Below, one piece after another: positions 9,008 through 17,380 of a DNA stretch of 36,328 bases. The position numbers were made by a program, and so were the translations under genes. The notes under the pieces were generated by a model, which was not told where the DNA came from, ran no database searches, and saw nothing but the letters and a program-made list of their open reading frames with translations. The DNA is from Acidimicrobiales bacterium (GTDB lineage Bacteria; Actinomycetota; Acidimicrobiia; Acidimicrobiales; Palsa-688): NCBI GenBank assembly GCA_036378675.1, contig DASUWA010000035.1:1-36328 (forward strand). The letters run 5' to 3'. Position 1 is the stretch's first letter. Each line of letters starts with the position of its first letter.

Positions 9008-10744
9008 GTGATCTTCACGCAGCACTATTTGGGATGCCTGTCGCATGCGTCCTATCTGATCGGCGACGAAACGACGGGGCGGGCGGTGGTCGTGGACCCA
9101 CGGCGTGACATAGGCGTGTACGTCGAAGAGGCCGAAGCGAATGGGCTTCGGATCGAACGCGTCATCGAGACCCATCTCCATGCCGACTTCCTGTCGGGCC
9201 ATCTCGAACTGGCCTCAGCCACCGGCGCCGTGATCTCATTCGGCGACGCGGCCGAAGTTGACTTCCCGATTGAGCCATTGGCCCATGGGCAGCGGATTGA
9301 CGTGGGTGAGATTTCTCTCGAGATCCGGGCCACGCCCGGCCACACGCCGGAGTCGATTTGCATCGTGATCTACGAGCACCCCGGCGACCGGACCCCTTAC
9401 GGCGTGCTGACCGGAGACACCGTATTCATTGGAGACGTGGGCCGGCCCGATCTCCTCGCTTCCGGTGGCACTGGGTTCGACGCGCAAACACTTGGGCGCC
9501 TCTTGTACCAGTCGGTGCATGAGCAGTTCCTGGTCCTCCCCGACGATACGAAGGTCTTCCCGGCTCACGGTGCAGGATCCTCCTGCGGGAAGCAGCTGTC
9601 GAGTGAGACGAGCTCCACCGTGGGTGAGCAACGCCGGACGAACTACGCGTTGCAACCCATGACGGAAGATCAGTTCGTGGCCGCGGTGACCGAAGGCCAG
9701 CCGGCGCGGCCTCATTATTTCTCCTTCGACGCCCGGCGCAACCGGCAGGCTCATCGGTTACTGGACGAGACAGAGCCGCCGCCGGGGCTCCGGCTCGCCG
9801 AGGTGCTCGAAAGAGTGGCCGCCGGCACCGTACCGCTGGACACTCGGGAACCGAACGACTTCGCGGCCGGCCATCTCGGAGGGGCAATCAACGTCGGTTT
9901 GCATGGCCGCTTCGCCGAATGGGGTGGCGACGTTCTCGACCCCGATCGCGACATCGTGTTGGTGGGTGACCCGACCACCGCGCTCGAGAGCCGAGTCCGT
10001 CTCGCCCGGATCGGTTTCGACCGGGTCATCGGCTACCTCGAGGATCCGCGTGAGCTTCTCGTCGAGCGACCCGACCTGGTCGAGGCCAGCTCCCGGGTCA
10101 CCATCGAGCAGCTCGCCGAGCTCATCGGGCTCGTGCCCGACCTGCAGATAGTCGACGTGAGGAACCCGGGGGAGACAGCGGCCGGCGCACTGACGGGCGC
10201 GCGACTTATCCCTCTCGCCGTGCTGGTCGATTCGCTCGACCAGCTCGACCGGAACGCACCGGTGATCGTCAACTGCGCCGGCGGTTACCGGTCCGTCGTC
10301 GGCGCAAGCCTGTTACGCCACGCCGGTTTCTCAGACGTGTCGGATCTCATCGGTGGATACGGAGCCTGGGCAGCGGCCGGCCTACCGGTCACGACGGGCG
10401 AGTCGGCTCCGACGATCGCGGTCGAGGTGACGCCGATCGCCGCAGAGGATTTGGTCAGCGCCGGCGCGGTCGTCATCGACGTGCGCGAGCCGGACGAGTG
10501 GATGGCGGGCCATGCGCCCGGGGCTCGTCTCATCCCCATGAGCCAGGTCGAATCAAGGGTCGACGAGGTGCGAGCCGAGACCGCGGTGATCGTGTGCCGA
10601 ACCGGCGGCCGCTCGAACGCCGTTACTCAGTTGCTCAACTCGCGTGGCATCAACGCCGTCAACCTGGCCGGAGGGATGCGGGCCTGGGAACACGCCGGTC
10701 TGCCTGTGGTGACCGACACCGGTGACCCCGGGCGGATCATCTGA
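9008..10744 (+). CDS. Metallo-beta-lactamase protein with three rhodanese modules (persulfide dioxygenase-like)
   Basis: A 578-residue fusion. The N-terminal metallo-beta-lactamase domain has THLHADFLSGH at residues 55-65, the metal motif of the ETHE1/persulfide-dioxygenase and glyoxalase II group; related proteins oxidise glutathione- or mycothiol-persulfide to sulfite. Three rhodanese modules follow. The first (about 255-345) has Asp321 (GDP) where the catalytic Cys is expected and is probably inactive. The second has Cys423 (NCAGGYRS) and the third Cys530 (CRTGGRS), both plausible sulfur-transfer sites. Family members with one or two rhodanese modules are familiar to me; three is unusual. 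Start GTG 9008 follows a good Shine-Dalgarno and gives the family-like N-terminus MIFTQHYL. Context with the sulfate genes and a peroxiredoxin supports sulfide/persulfide handling. Substrate is inferred. Confidence 0.9.
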   Translation: MIFTQHYLGCLSHASYLIGDETTGRAVVVDPRRDIGVYVEEAEANGLRIERVIETHLHADFLSGHLELASATGAVISFGDAAEVDFPIEPLAHGQRIDVGEISLEIRATPGHTPESICIVIYEHPGDRTPYGVLTGDTVFIGDVGRPDLLASGGTGFDAQTLGRLLYQSVHEQFLVLPDDTKVFPAHGAGSSCGKQLSSETSSTVGEQRRTNYALQPMTEDQFVAAVTEGQPARPHYFSFDARRNRQAHRLLDETEPPPGLRLAEVLERVAAGTVPLDTREPNDFAAGHLGGAINVGLHGRFAEWGGDVLDPDRDIVLVGDPTTALESRVRLARIGFDRVIGYLEDPRELLVERPDLVEASSRVTIEQLAELIGLVPDLQIVDVRNPGETAAGALTGARLIPLAVLVDSLDQLDRNAPVIVNCAGGYRSVVGASLLRHAGFSDVSDLIGGYGAWAAAGLPVTTGESAPTIAVEVTPIAAEDLVSAGAVVIDVREPDEWMAGHAPGARLIPMSQVESRVDEVRAETAVIVCRTGGRSNAVTQLLNSRGINAVNLAGGMRAWEHAGLPVVTDTGDPGRII

Positions 10745-10769
10745 CTCTTCCGAGATCCGATTCGTACAC

Positions 10770-11939
10770 TCACGGCCCTTTCGAGACGAGAACGCATCGT
10801 GTGCCGCTGTAGATCGTGGGCATGCACTTGTTGCAGTGAATGCAGAGCGCTTCGCTCGACGAGCCCTTCTTCATCTTGTTGATGAGATCGGGTTCTCTCA
10901 GAAGAGCCCGTGCCATTGCCACGAACGGGAATCCAAGGTCGATTGCGTGTTCGATGGTGTCCAGCCGGTTGATCCCTCCGAGGAGTATCAGCGGCATCGT
11001 GAGCGCGTCGCGGAATTGCCGGGCGAACGGAAGGAAGAAGGCCTCCTCGAACGGGTAGGAGGGCATGAACCTGCTGCCGATGAGTTTGAATCCGAATCGG
11101 AAGGGTTGTGGAAGCGTCGCTCCGAATTCCTCGAGAGGCGCGTCACCGCGGAAGAGGTACATCGGGTTGCTGAGCGAACTTCCGCCGGTCAGCTCGAGCG
11201 CGTCGAGATGACCGTCTGCTTCGAGCATCTGTGCAACCCGAAGGCTTTCGTCGAGCCACAGACCGCCACGGACACCATCGGCCATGTTGAGCTTGGCTGT
11301 CACGGCGACGTTCTCGCCGGCGGCGGCCCGGACCGCCTCGACGACCTGCCTCGCAAAACGAGCACGGTTCTCCAGGTTCCCTCCCCACCTGTCCTTGCGC
11401 TTGTTGAGCTTCGGGCTGAGAAAAGCAGAGAGCAGGTAGTTGTGGCCGAGATGTATCTCCAGGGCGTCGAAGCCGGCCTGGACGGCGGTCGCCGCACTTT
11501 TCCTGTAGTCCTCCGTGATCCTCTCGATCCCGGCCTCGGAGACTTCGTGAGAGACAGTTCCCATCGCGCCGATGTGGCGCGACGGGGCTAGGGATGGCAC
11601 GCGGTTCGACTTGGGGTTGGCGACCGGACCAGCGTGGCCTATCTGGGCGGCGGCTTTCGCTCCTTCGGCGTGGATCGCGTCGGTCAGCCTCGAAAGGCCC
11701 TCGACAGTGTCAGGCCCCAGCACTATGCAGCCCCGGCCCGTTCGCCCCTCCGGCGAAACCGCCAGGTAGGCGACGGTGCTCATACCGACTCCTCCCGAGG
11801 CCACCTTCACGTGGTAGTCGATCAGCGCATCGGTCACCTGCCCCTTCGGTGTCGCGCCCTCGAAGGTCGCAGCCTTGATGATCCGGTTTCGCAGCGTGAC
11901 CGGGCCGAGCTGGCCGGGGCTGAACGCCTGGGAGGTCAT
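10770..11939 (-). CDS. NADH:flavin oxidoreductase, old yellow enzyme family
   Basis: FMN-dependent ene-reductase-type TIM barrel of 389 residues. Family blocks include LRNRIIKAATFEG at the N-terminus, QIGHAGPVA, the catalytic-region HLGHNYLLSAFLSPKLN and the phosphate-binding MARALLREPDL. The C-terminus carries four Cys as CxxCxxC then nine residues then Cys (CIHCNKC...RC). This matches the Fe-S motif of 2,4-dienoyl-CoA reductase-like members, but the protein ends there and lacks their FAD/NAD domain. ATG 11939 gives a family-like start; the frame is open upstream to 12083 but that part crosses the divergent promoter region. TATGGT 6 bases upstream suggests a leaderless transcript. It is divergent from the esterase and shares a palindrome with it. 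Substrate unknown. Confidence 0.9.
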   Translation of the reverse strand: MTSQAFSPGQLGPVTLRNRIIKAATFEGATPKGQVTDALIDYHVKVASGGVGMSTVAYLAVSPEGRTGRGCIVLGPDTVEGLSRLTDAIHAEGAKAAAQIGHAGPVANPKSNRVPSLAPSRHIGAMGTVSHEVSEAGIERITEDYRKSAATAVQAGFDALEIHLGHNYLLSAFLSPKLNKRKDRWGGNLENRARFARQVVEAVRAAAGENVAVTAKLNMADGVRGGLWLDESLRVAQMLEADGHLDALELTGGSSLSNPMYLFRGDAPLEEFGATLPQPFRFGFKLIGSRFMPSYPFEEAFFLPFARQFRDALTMPLILLGGINRLDTIEHAIDLGFPFVAMARALLREPDLINKMKKGSSSEALCIHCNKCMPTIYSGTRCVLVSKGP

Positions 11940-11945
11940 GTGACG

Positions 11946-11951
11946 ACCATA
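11946..11951 (-). promoter_or_regulatory. -10 hexamer of the old yellow enzyme gene
   Basis: TATGGT on the minus strand, 6 bases before the ATG at 11939, with no Shine-Dalgarno between. The spacing fits a leaderless transcript. Confidence 0.45.
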
Positions 11952-11997
11952 GGGAAGCAGGAATCGAGGCGCCCCCTTGACCGTCCCATCGTTTGAC

Positions 11998-12016
11998 ACG
12001 CTAAGTTCCTTAGCGT
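11998..12016. promoter_or_regulatory. Perfect 19-bp palindrome, likely repressor operator
   Basis: ACGCTAAG, spacer TTC, CTTAGCGT: two perfect 8-base arms in the 104-bp divergent region between the reductase (-) and esterase (+) genes. TTGACA at 11993-11998 abuts the left arm. A TetR-type dimer is the natural reader and could control both genes. No regulator gene is adjacent. The half-site CGCTAAG recurs at 29375-29381. Confidence 0.65.
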
Positions 12017-12043
12017 TGACAACCAATCCCTGGGGGGAAACCG

Positions 12044-13267
12044 ATGAAGGTCGACGCTGAAGCCGCCGGAATGGACCCGGCACGCCTCGCTCGAGTCGAC
12101 GAGCATCTGCGTTCGCGCTACGTGGAGCCGGGGAAGATTGCCGGCTGCCAGGTGGCGGTGATCAGGCGAGGGTCGCTTGCGCATTTCTCGAACCTGGGCT
12201 TGGCCGACCGCGAGCGCAACGTCCCCGTTGCCGAGGACACCATCTGGCGCATCTACTCGATGACCAAACCGATCACCGGAGTGGCGTTGATGTCGCTCTA
12301 CGAGCGGGGCACGTTCCAGCTCACCGACCCGGTGACCCGGTTCATCCCGCAGTGGAAGGACATGAAGGTCGCCGAGCGGGCCGAGGACGGTTCGAGGCGG
12401 TTGGTGGACGCTCGCCGGCCTATCAACGTCCGTGACTGTCTGATGCACATGTCCGGCCTGGGATACGGCCGGGACAACGCCGACCTCAACCTCGAGGCAC
12501 AGGACGGACGGCTCCGCCCGCCTTCGTCGCGCTTCGACAGCCTGGCGGACATGGTGGACCGCCAAGCGACGTGGGCGTTGCGCTTTGAGCCCGGAACTCG
12601 CTGGCTTTACTCGTTCGGCACCGACGTCTGCGCTCGCTTGGTGGAGATCATCTCGGGTCAGAACTTCGACGACTACTTGGAAGAGCAGATCTTCAGGCCG
12701 TTGGCGATGACCGACACGAGCTTCCACGTCCCCGACTCCGAGATGGGTCGCTTCGCGGCGATGTATGGCAGGAACGCCCGTAAGGAGCTGGTGCTCGTCG
12801 ACGACCCTGACACGAGCAGCTACCGCACCCCGCCGAAGTTCCTGTCGGGTGGCGGTGGCCTGATCTCCACGATCGGCGACTACCTGCGTTTCTGCCAGAT
12901 GCTGCTAGGCGGCGGGGAGCTGGAGGGGCGCCGGGTCCTCGGGCCCAAGACGGTGCAGCTGATGACCATCAATCATCTCCCGGGAGGCGGGACGCTGACC
13001 GACTTCGCTCTGCCGGGCGGTTACGGGGAGGTCGGTTTCGATGGGATGGGATTCGGGCTGACCATGGCGGTCTCGCAGGGACCCGCGGCGACCGGTGTGA
13101 TCGGATCACCGGGTGAGTTCATGTGGGGAGGCGCGGCGTCGACGATCTTCTGGGTTGATCCTGTAGAGGAGCTGATCGTGATGTTCATGACCCAGCTTCT
13201 CCCATCCGGCACGTTCAACTTCCGCGGTCAGCTGAAGTCTTTGGTGTACCCGGCGATCGTCGAGTAG
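12044..13267 (+). CDS. Serine hydrolase, beta-lactamase class C / family VIII esterase type
   Basis: A 407-residue serine hydrolase of the beta-lactamase/transpeptidase superfamily. The nucleophile motif SMTK is at residues 72-75. A Tyr in WLYSFGTDV is the likely second catalytic residue, and WGGAAST near the C-terminus takes the place of the KTG block, as in family VIII carboxylesterases. No signal peptide is seen, so the enzyme is probably cytoplasmic and an esterase rather than an antibiotic-hydrolysing enzyme. ATG 12044 is preceded by GGGGGG at 12032-12037 with a 6-base gap, a good ribosome binding site. It is divergent from an old-yellow-enzyme gene with a shared palindrome, suggesting joint induction in breakdown of some ester compound. 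Substrate unknown. Confidence 0.9.
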   Translation: MKVDAEAAGMDPARLARVDEHLRSRYVEPGKIAGCQVAVIRRGSLAHFSNLGLADRERNVPVAEDTIWRIYSMTKPITGVALMSLYERGTFQLTDPVTRFIPQWKDMKVAERAEDGSRRLVDARRPINVRDCLMHMSGLGYGRDNADLNLEAQDGRLRPPSSRFDSLADMVDRQATWALRFEPGTRWLYSFGTDVCARLVEIISGQNFDDYLEEQIFRPLAMTDTSFHVPDSEMGRFAAMYGRNARKELVLVDDPDTSSYRTPPKFLSGGGGLISTIGDYLRFCQMLLGGGELEGRRVLGPKTVQLMTINHLPGGGTLTDFALPGGYGEVGFDGMGFGLTMAVSQGPAATGVIGSPGEFMWGGAASTIFWVDPVEELIVMFMTQLLPSGTFNFRGQLKSLVYPAIVE

Positions 13268-13291
13268 GAAACTGCGCCCGGGGGGGAACCC

Positions 13292-14446
13292 TCAAGGCTT
13301 GGCGGGAAGCCCCAGCTCGCGGGCGATCAGCATCCGCTGTACCTCCGAAGTTCCTTCGCCGATCTCGAGGATCTTCGCATCCCGGTAGAAACGGCCGACC
13401 GGCGTCTCGTTCATGAATCCGTACCCACCGAAGATCTGAGTCGCCTCTCGTGCGTTCAGCATGGCCGCGTCCGAGCTCACCAATTTTGCGATCGCGGCCT
13501 CTTTCTTGAACGGCTTGCCCGCCTGCAGCAGCCGGGCGGCGTACCGGTAGGCCAGCCGGGCAGTGTGGGTGCGAGCCTCCATGTCGGCGATCTTGAACTG
13601 GAGCACCTGGTATTCCGAGATCTTGTGCCCGAAGGCCTCTCTGTCATCGACGTAGCGAAGGCTCTCGTCTACGCATCCCTGAGCCAAACCAACCGACAGG
13701 GCCGCAATAGCGATTCGCCCCTCGTCCAGCGTGTTGAGGAATTGGGCGTAACCTCGGCCTCGCTCACCGAGCAGATTCGCCTGCGGCACCCGGCAGTCCG
13801 AAAAGGACAGCTCCCGCGTGTCAGAAGCGAGCCACCCCACCTTCGAGTACTTCTTCGAAACGGTGAAACCCGGTGTGCCAGACGGGACGATGATCGCCGA
13901 GATCTCCGGCCTTCGACCTTCGGTCGTCCCGGTCAGCGCGGTGATCGTGACGACAGAGGTGATGTCGGTACCCGAGTTGGTGATAAACGACTTGGTCCCG
14001 TTGATCACCCACTCAGGACCGTCGAGGCGAGCCGTCGTCCGTGTCGCACCCGCATCTGAGCCGCCGCCCGGCTCGGTGAGACCGAACGCGGCCAGCGATT
14101 TGCCCGCGCAAAGGTCGGGAAGCCAGCGCTGCTTCTGCTCCTCGGTGCCGTACCGGTAGATCGGCGTAGCGCCGAGTCCGACGCCGGCCTCCAGGGTGAT
14201 CGCCACCGACGAGTCGACGCGCGCAAGCTCCTCGAGGGCGAGGCAGAAGGCCAGATAGTCGCCCCCCATTCCGCCGTACTCCTCCGGGAAGGGAAGCCCG
14301 AACAACCCGATCTCGCCCATGCGCGCGACGAGCGAATACGGAAACTCCTCCTTCTCGTAAATCTCGCCGATCACCGGGGCGACTTCCGTGCGGGCGAAGC
14401 GCTCGACGGTGGATCGCAGCGCCTCGTGCTCGGGTGAAAGTTCCAC
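13292..14446 (-). CDS. Acyl-CoA dehydrogenase of the leucine degradation operon
   Basis: FAD-dependent acyl-CoA dehydrogenase, 384 residues. FAD and substrate blocks are clear: FGLTEPGGGSDAG, NGTKSFITNSG, and the C-terminal EIGEGTSEVQR with Glu364 at the position of the usual catalytic base. Operon position after methylcrotonyl-CoA carboxylase and HMG-CoA lyase predicts isovaleryl-CoA dehydrogenase. However, vertebrate-type isovaleryl-CoA dehydrogenases put the base in an earlier helix and lack Glu here, so this protein resembles the short/branched-chain group. Actinobacterial operons of this kind (compare mycobacterial accD1-accA1-fadE19) appear similar. GTG at 14446 lies 4 bases after the stop of the HMG-CoA lyase gene, indicating coupling. 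It is the last gene of the operon. Confidence 0.93.
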   Translation of the reverse strand: MELSPEHEALRSTVERFARTEVAPVIGEIYEKEEFPYSLVARMGEIGLFGLPFPEEYGGMGGDYLAFCLALEELARVDSSVAITLEAGVGLGATPIYRYGTEEQKQRWLPDLCAGKSLAAFGLTEPGGGSDAGATRTTARLDGPEWVINGTKSFITNSGTDITSVVTITALTGTTEGRRPEISAIIVPSGTPGFTVSKKYSKVGWLASDTRELSFSDCRVPQANLLGERGRGYAQFLNTLDEGRIAIAALSVGLAQGCVDESLRYVDDREAFGHKISEYQVLQFKIADMEARTHTARLAYRYAARLLQAGKPFKKEAAIAKLVSSDAAMLNAREATQIFGGYGFMNETPVGRFYRDAKILEIGEGTSEVQRMLIARELGLPAKP

Positions 14447-14450
14447 GTGC

Positions 14451-15404
14451 CTAGTTCTCTCTCTGTTGGCGTTCGGACGCGAGCGCTCGCACTACCCTCG
14501 ACGGACTCGGCCGGCCCAGCTGGGCGGCCATCCACTCGCTGGTTCCGATCAGCGCATCGAGATCGATCCCGGTTTGCACCCCGAGCCCGTGCAGCATCCA
14601 CACCAGGTCCTCGGTCGCCAGGTTGCCGGTTGCACTCTTGGCGTACGGGCACCCGCCCAACCCGCCTGCGGAAGCGTCAACCGTGGCGACACCGGCTTCG
14701 AGCGCGGCGAGCGTGTTCGACAACGCCTGGCCGTAGGTGTCGTGAAAGTGAACCGCCACTTGCCCCGTTTGTATCCCGGCTGAGGCGAGTGACTCCAGAA
14801 GGTCATGAACGTGGCCGGGCGTGGCCACGCCGATTGTGTCGCCGACGCTCAGCTGATCACACCCCATGTCGACCAAGCGCCGGCACACGCCGACGACCTG
14901 ACCCAATGCAACTTCTCCCTCCCACGGATCACCGAAGCACATCGAGACGTAGCCTCTGACCCACATCGCGTTTGAGCGCGCAGTTTGCACGACGGGCTCG
15001 AACATCGCCAGGGCTTCGTCGACGCTGCGGTTGAGGTTGTTCTTGGCGAAGCTCTCCGTCGCGCTCGCGAAGACCGCGATCTGAGTAGCGCCAGCCGTGA
15101 CCGCTCGTTCCAATCCGTTCGCGTTAGGTACAAGAACCGGGAAGCGCAGGTTTGCTCGCTTCGGCAGCTTCGGAAAAAGATCGTCCGCGTCGCCGAGCTG
15201 CGGAACCCACTTCGGAGATACGAAGCTCGTGGCCTCTATCACCGATAGCCCACTGGCCATCAGGCGCTCAATGAACTCGAGCTTGGTTTCGACCGACAGA
15301 GCCGCGGACTCGTTCTGGAGGCCGTCACGAGGGCCGACCTCGTACACCTCGACCGCGTGCGGCAACCCCGCCTTGGGATGTGCCGAGGGCGAGCGGAGGC
15401 TCAA
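14451..15404 (-). CDS. mvaB: Hydroxymethylglutaryl-CoA lyase
   Basis: Cleaves 3-hydroxy-3-methylglutaryl-CoA to acetyl-CoA and acetoacetate, the last step of leucine degradation. The 317-residue TIM barrel has the N-terminal EVGPRDGLQNE, the metal-binding HFHDTYGQ and the signature GGLGGCPYAKSATGN with the catalytic Cys. These separate it from isopropylmalate or homocitrate synthases. The start is TTG at 15404, chosen because TTGA overlaps the stop of the carboxylase alpha gene by 4 bases. Internal TTG or GTG codons closer to the EVGPRDG block are possible. It lies between mccA and the acyl-CoA dehydrogenase in a coupled operon. Confidence 0.95.
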   Translation of the reverse strand: MSLRSPSAHPKAGLPHAVEVYEVGPRDGLQNESAALSVETKLEFIERLMASGLSVIEATSFVSPKWVPQLGDADDLFPKLPKRANLRFPVLVPNANGLERAVTAGATQIAVFASATESFAKNNLNRSVDEALAMFEPVVQTARSNAMWVRGYVSMCFGDPWEGEVALGQVVGVCRRLVDMGCDQLSVGDTIGVATPGHVHDLLESLASAGIQTGQVAVHFHDTYGQALSNTLAALEAGVATVDASAGGLGGCPYAKSATGNLATEDLVWMLHGLGVQTGIDLDALIGTSEWMAAQLGRPSPSRVVRALASERQQREN

Positions 15405-17380
15405 GCGGGTGCCTCCTCCGTGACTTCCGCGAGCGACTGACCGAGCGATACGGACTCGCCAGGAGCGACAAGCACCCTGGTAACCGTGCCGTCCATCTGG
15501 GAAGACACGACGTGCTCCATCTTCATGGCCTCCACCGTCACCAAAGGTTGACCTGCCCGGACAGAGTCTCCGCTCTTGACATGCACCGCGAGCACGGTAC
15601 CGGGCATTGGGCTGCTCACTGGGCCCGGCCCGGTTCCCGCCGGGCCGGCGTGATCGATTGTCTCCCGTTCCATGGTGACAGTCCAGGTGTCACCGCGATG
15701 CGAGATCCAGACGCAGTCGCCTTCCGCAGCGAAGGTGATTTTCTCGAGCGAGCCGCCCATCTGCAGCTCCAAGACGTCTCCGTCGATCACCGCCCGAACC
15801 CTGACTTCTCCAGCACCCCAATCGACCGCGCCTTCTTCTCGGAGGTTGCCGGTAAGCGAAACCTCGACCGCCTCGTCGAACAGCCTCCAGCGCGACAAGC
15901 GTGGAGCGGGCCCGGCGATTCGCCATCCGTCAAGCACTTCCCACGGCCCCTTGGATTGAGCTGAGCCGATAAGTTCCGCGACGATGGCCGCAGCACCGAC
16001 CACCCATCCTTCCTCCGGCGGCGCCGCAAGGGACTCCTGAACCCGATCGACGAGGCCAGTGTCGAGCCGGCCGGAGACAACGTCGGGATCAGCCAGTAAC
16101 CGGCGCAAGAATCCGATGTTGGTGGTGACCCCGACCAAAGCAAAGTCCGCAAGGGCGTGCCGCAGCTTCGCCAACGCTTCGGTGCGGGTTGCTCCCAACG
16201 CGATCACCTTGGTGAGCATCGGGTCGTAGCCGGTGCCGACCTCACTGCTGAGCCCGATTCCGGAATCGACGCGGACTCCAGTCGCGGACGGCTCGGCGTA
16301 AACGCGGACCGTCCCGGTCGCCGGAAGGAAGCCACGGCGAGGATCTTCCGCGTAAATCCGGGCTTCCACAGAATGGCCCCGGGCCGGGGGGACAGAGCTC
16401 TGATCTGGCCATGGGAGAGCTTCGCCGGCTGCAATCCGCAGTTGGCATTCAACCAGATCGAGATCGCGCACCATCTCCGTCACCGGGTGTTCGACCTGGA
16501 GCCGCGTATTCATCTCTATGAAGAAGAATTCGTCAGGTCGATCCGCGGACACGATGAACTCGACCGTGCCGGCATTGACGTACCCGCAGGATTTCGCCGC
16601 CGAAATTGCCGCCTGCTCGATGGCTGCCCGCGTGTCGGGATCGACCGCCGGCGAGGGGGACTCCTCGACGATCTTCTGGTGACGCCGCTGGAGGCTGCAC
16701 TCTCTTTCCCCGAGTGCGACGACGCGGCCGTGGACGTCGGCAAGAACTTGGACCTCGATGTGCCGCGGCCGGTTGATGTAGCGCTCGACCAAGAGGGTTC
16801 CGTCGCCGAATGCCGCGATCGCCTCGCGCGTCGCAGCCGAGATGGCGTCCACAAGACCCTCCCGGCGGTCCACCCGGTGCATCCCCTTGCCCCCGCCGCC
16901 GGCCGACGGCTTCAGCAGAACAGGCAAGCCGATTTCTATGGCGGCCGCGGCGAGGCCGGCGTCATCGAGCGAGCGGCCGTCGCGTCCCGGCACCACCGGC
17001 ACACCCGCCTCAGAAACGAGCCGCTTCGCGTTGATCTTGTCGCCCATTGCCCTGATCGCCGACGCTGATGGCCCGACGAAAACGATCCCAGCCTGCTCGC
17101 AGGCCTCGGCCAACGCGGGGTTTTCGGACAAGAAGCCGTAACCGGGGTGGAGGGCGGCGGCTCCAGCCTCCAAGGCGGCGGAAACGACCGCGTCGACGTC
17201 GAGATAGGCGGAGCGCCCACCGATATGGATGGCCGAGTCGGCCATGCGCACATGAGGTGCATCACGGTCGGGATCGGTGTACATGGCGACCGACCTGATT
17301 CCCATCGAACGCAGAGCGTTTATGACGCGGACGGCGATCTCCCCACGGTTGGAAATCGCAGCGGACTCGAACACCGTCAC
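15401..17380 (-). CDS. mccA: Methylcrotonyl-CoA carboxylase alpha subunit (biotin carboxylase + BCCP)
   Basis: A 659-residue biotin-dependent carboxylase subunit. The N-terminal biotin carboxylase domain has [10 protein letters not shown], an ATP-grasp Gly-rich loop ([12 protein letters not shown]) and [14 protein letters not shown]. The C-terminal carrier domain has EAMKMEHVV with biotinyl Lys620. The same architecture serves acetyl-, propionyl- and methylcrotonyl-CoA carboxylases; the beta subunit and lyase next door identify it as methylcrotonyl. The frame is open to 17581 but that part lies inside the upstream gene. I chose GTG 17380, whose GTGA overlaps the beta-subunit stop by 4 bases and leads into [14 protein letters not shown]. 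Its own stop overlaps the mvaB TTG. Confidence 0.95.
   Translation of the reverse strand: MTVFESAAISNRGEIAVRVINALRSMGIRSVAMYTDPDRDAPHVRMADSAIHIGGRSAYLDVDAVVSAALEAGAAALHPGYGFLSENPALAEACEQAGIVFVGPSASAIRAMGDKINAKRLVSEAGVPVVPGRDGRSLDDAGLAAAAIEIGLPVLLKPSAGGGGKGMHRVDRREGLVDAISAATREAIAAFGDGTLLVERYINRPRHIEVQVLADVHGRVVALGERECSLQRRHQKIVEESPSPAVDPDTRAAIEQAAISAAKSCGYVNAGTVEFIVSADRPDEFFFIEMNTRLQVEHPVTEMVRDLDLVECQLRIAAGEALPWPDQSSVPPARGHSVEARIYAEDPRRGFLPATGTVRVYAEPSATGVRVDSGIGLSSEVGTGYDPMLTKVIALGATRTEALAKLRHALADFALVGVTTNIGFLRRLLADPDVVSGRLDTGLVDRVQESLAAPPEEGWVVGAAAIVAELIGSAQSKGPWEVLDGWRIAGPAPRLSRWRLFDEAVEVSLTGNLREEGAVDWGAGEVRVRAVIDGDVLELQMGGSLEKITFAAEGDCVWISHRGDTWTVTMERETIDHAGPAGTGPGPVSSPMPGTVLAVHVKSGDSVRAGQPLVTVEAMKMEHVVSSQMDGTVTRVLVAPGESVSLGQSLAEVTEEAPA

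Noticed and set aside
12016-12021. Second TTGACA as a -35 for the esterase
   Set aside because: Only 22 bases remain to the ATG, too few for a -10 and a leader holding the ribosome binding site.
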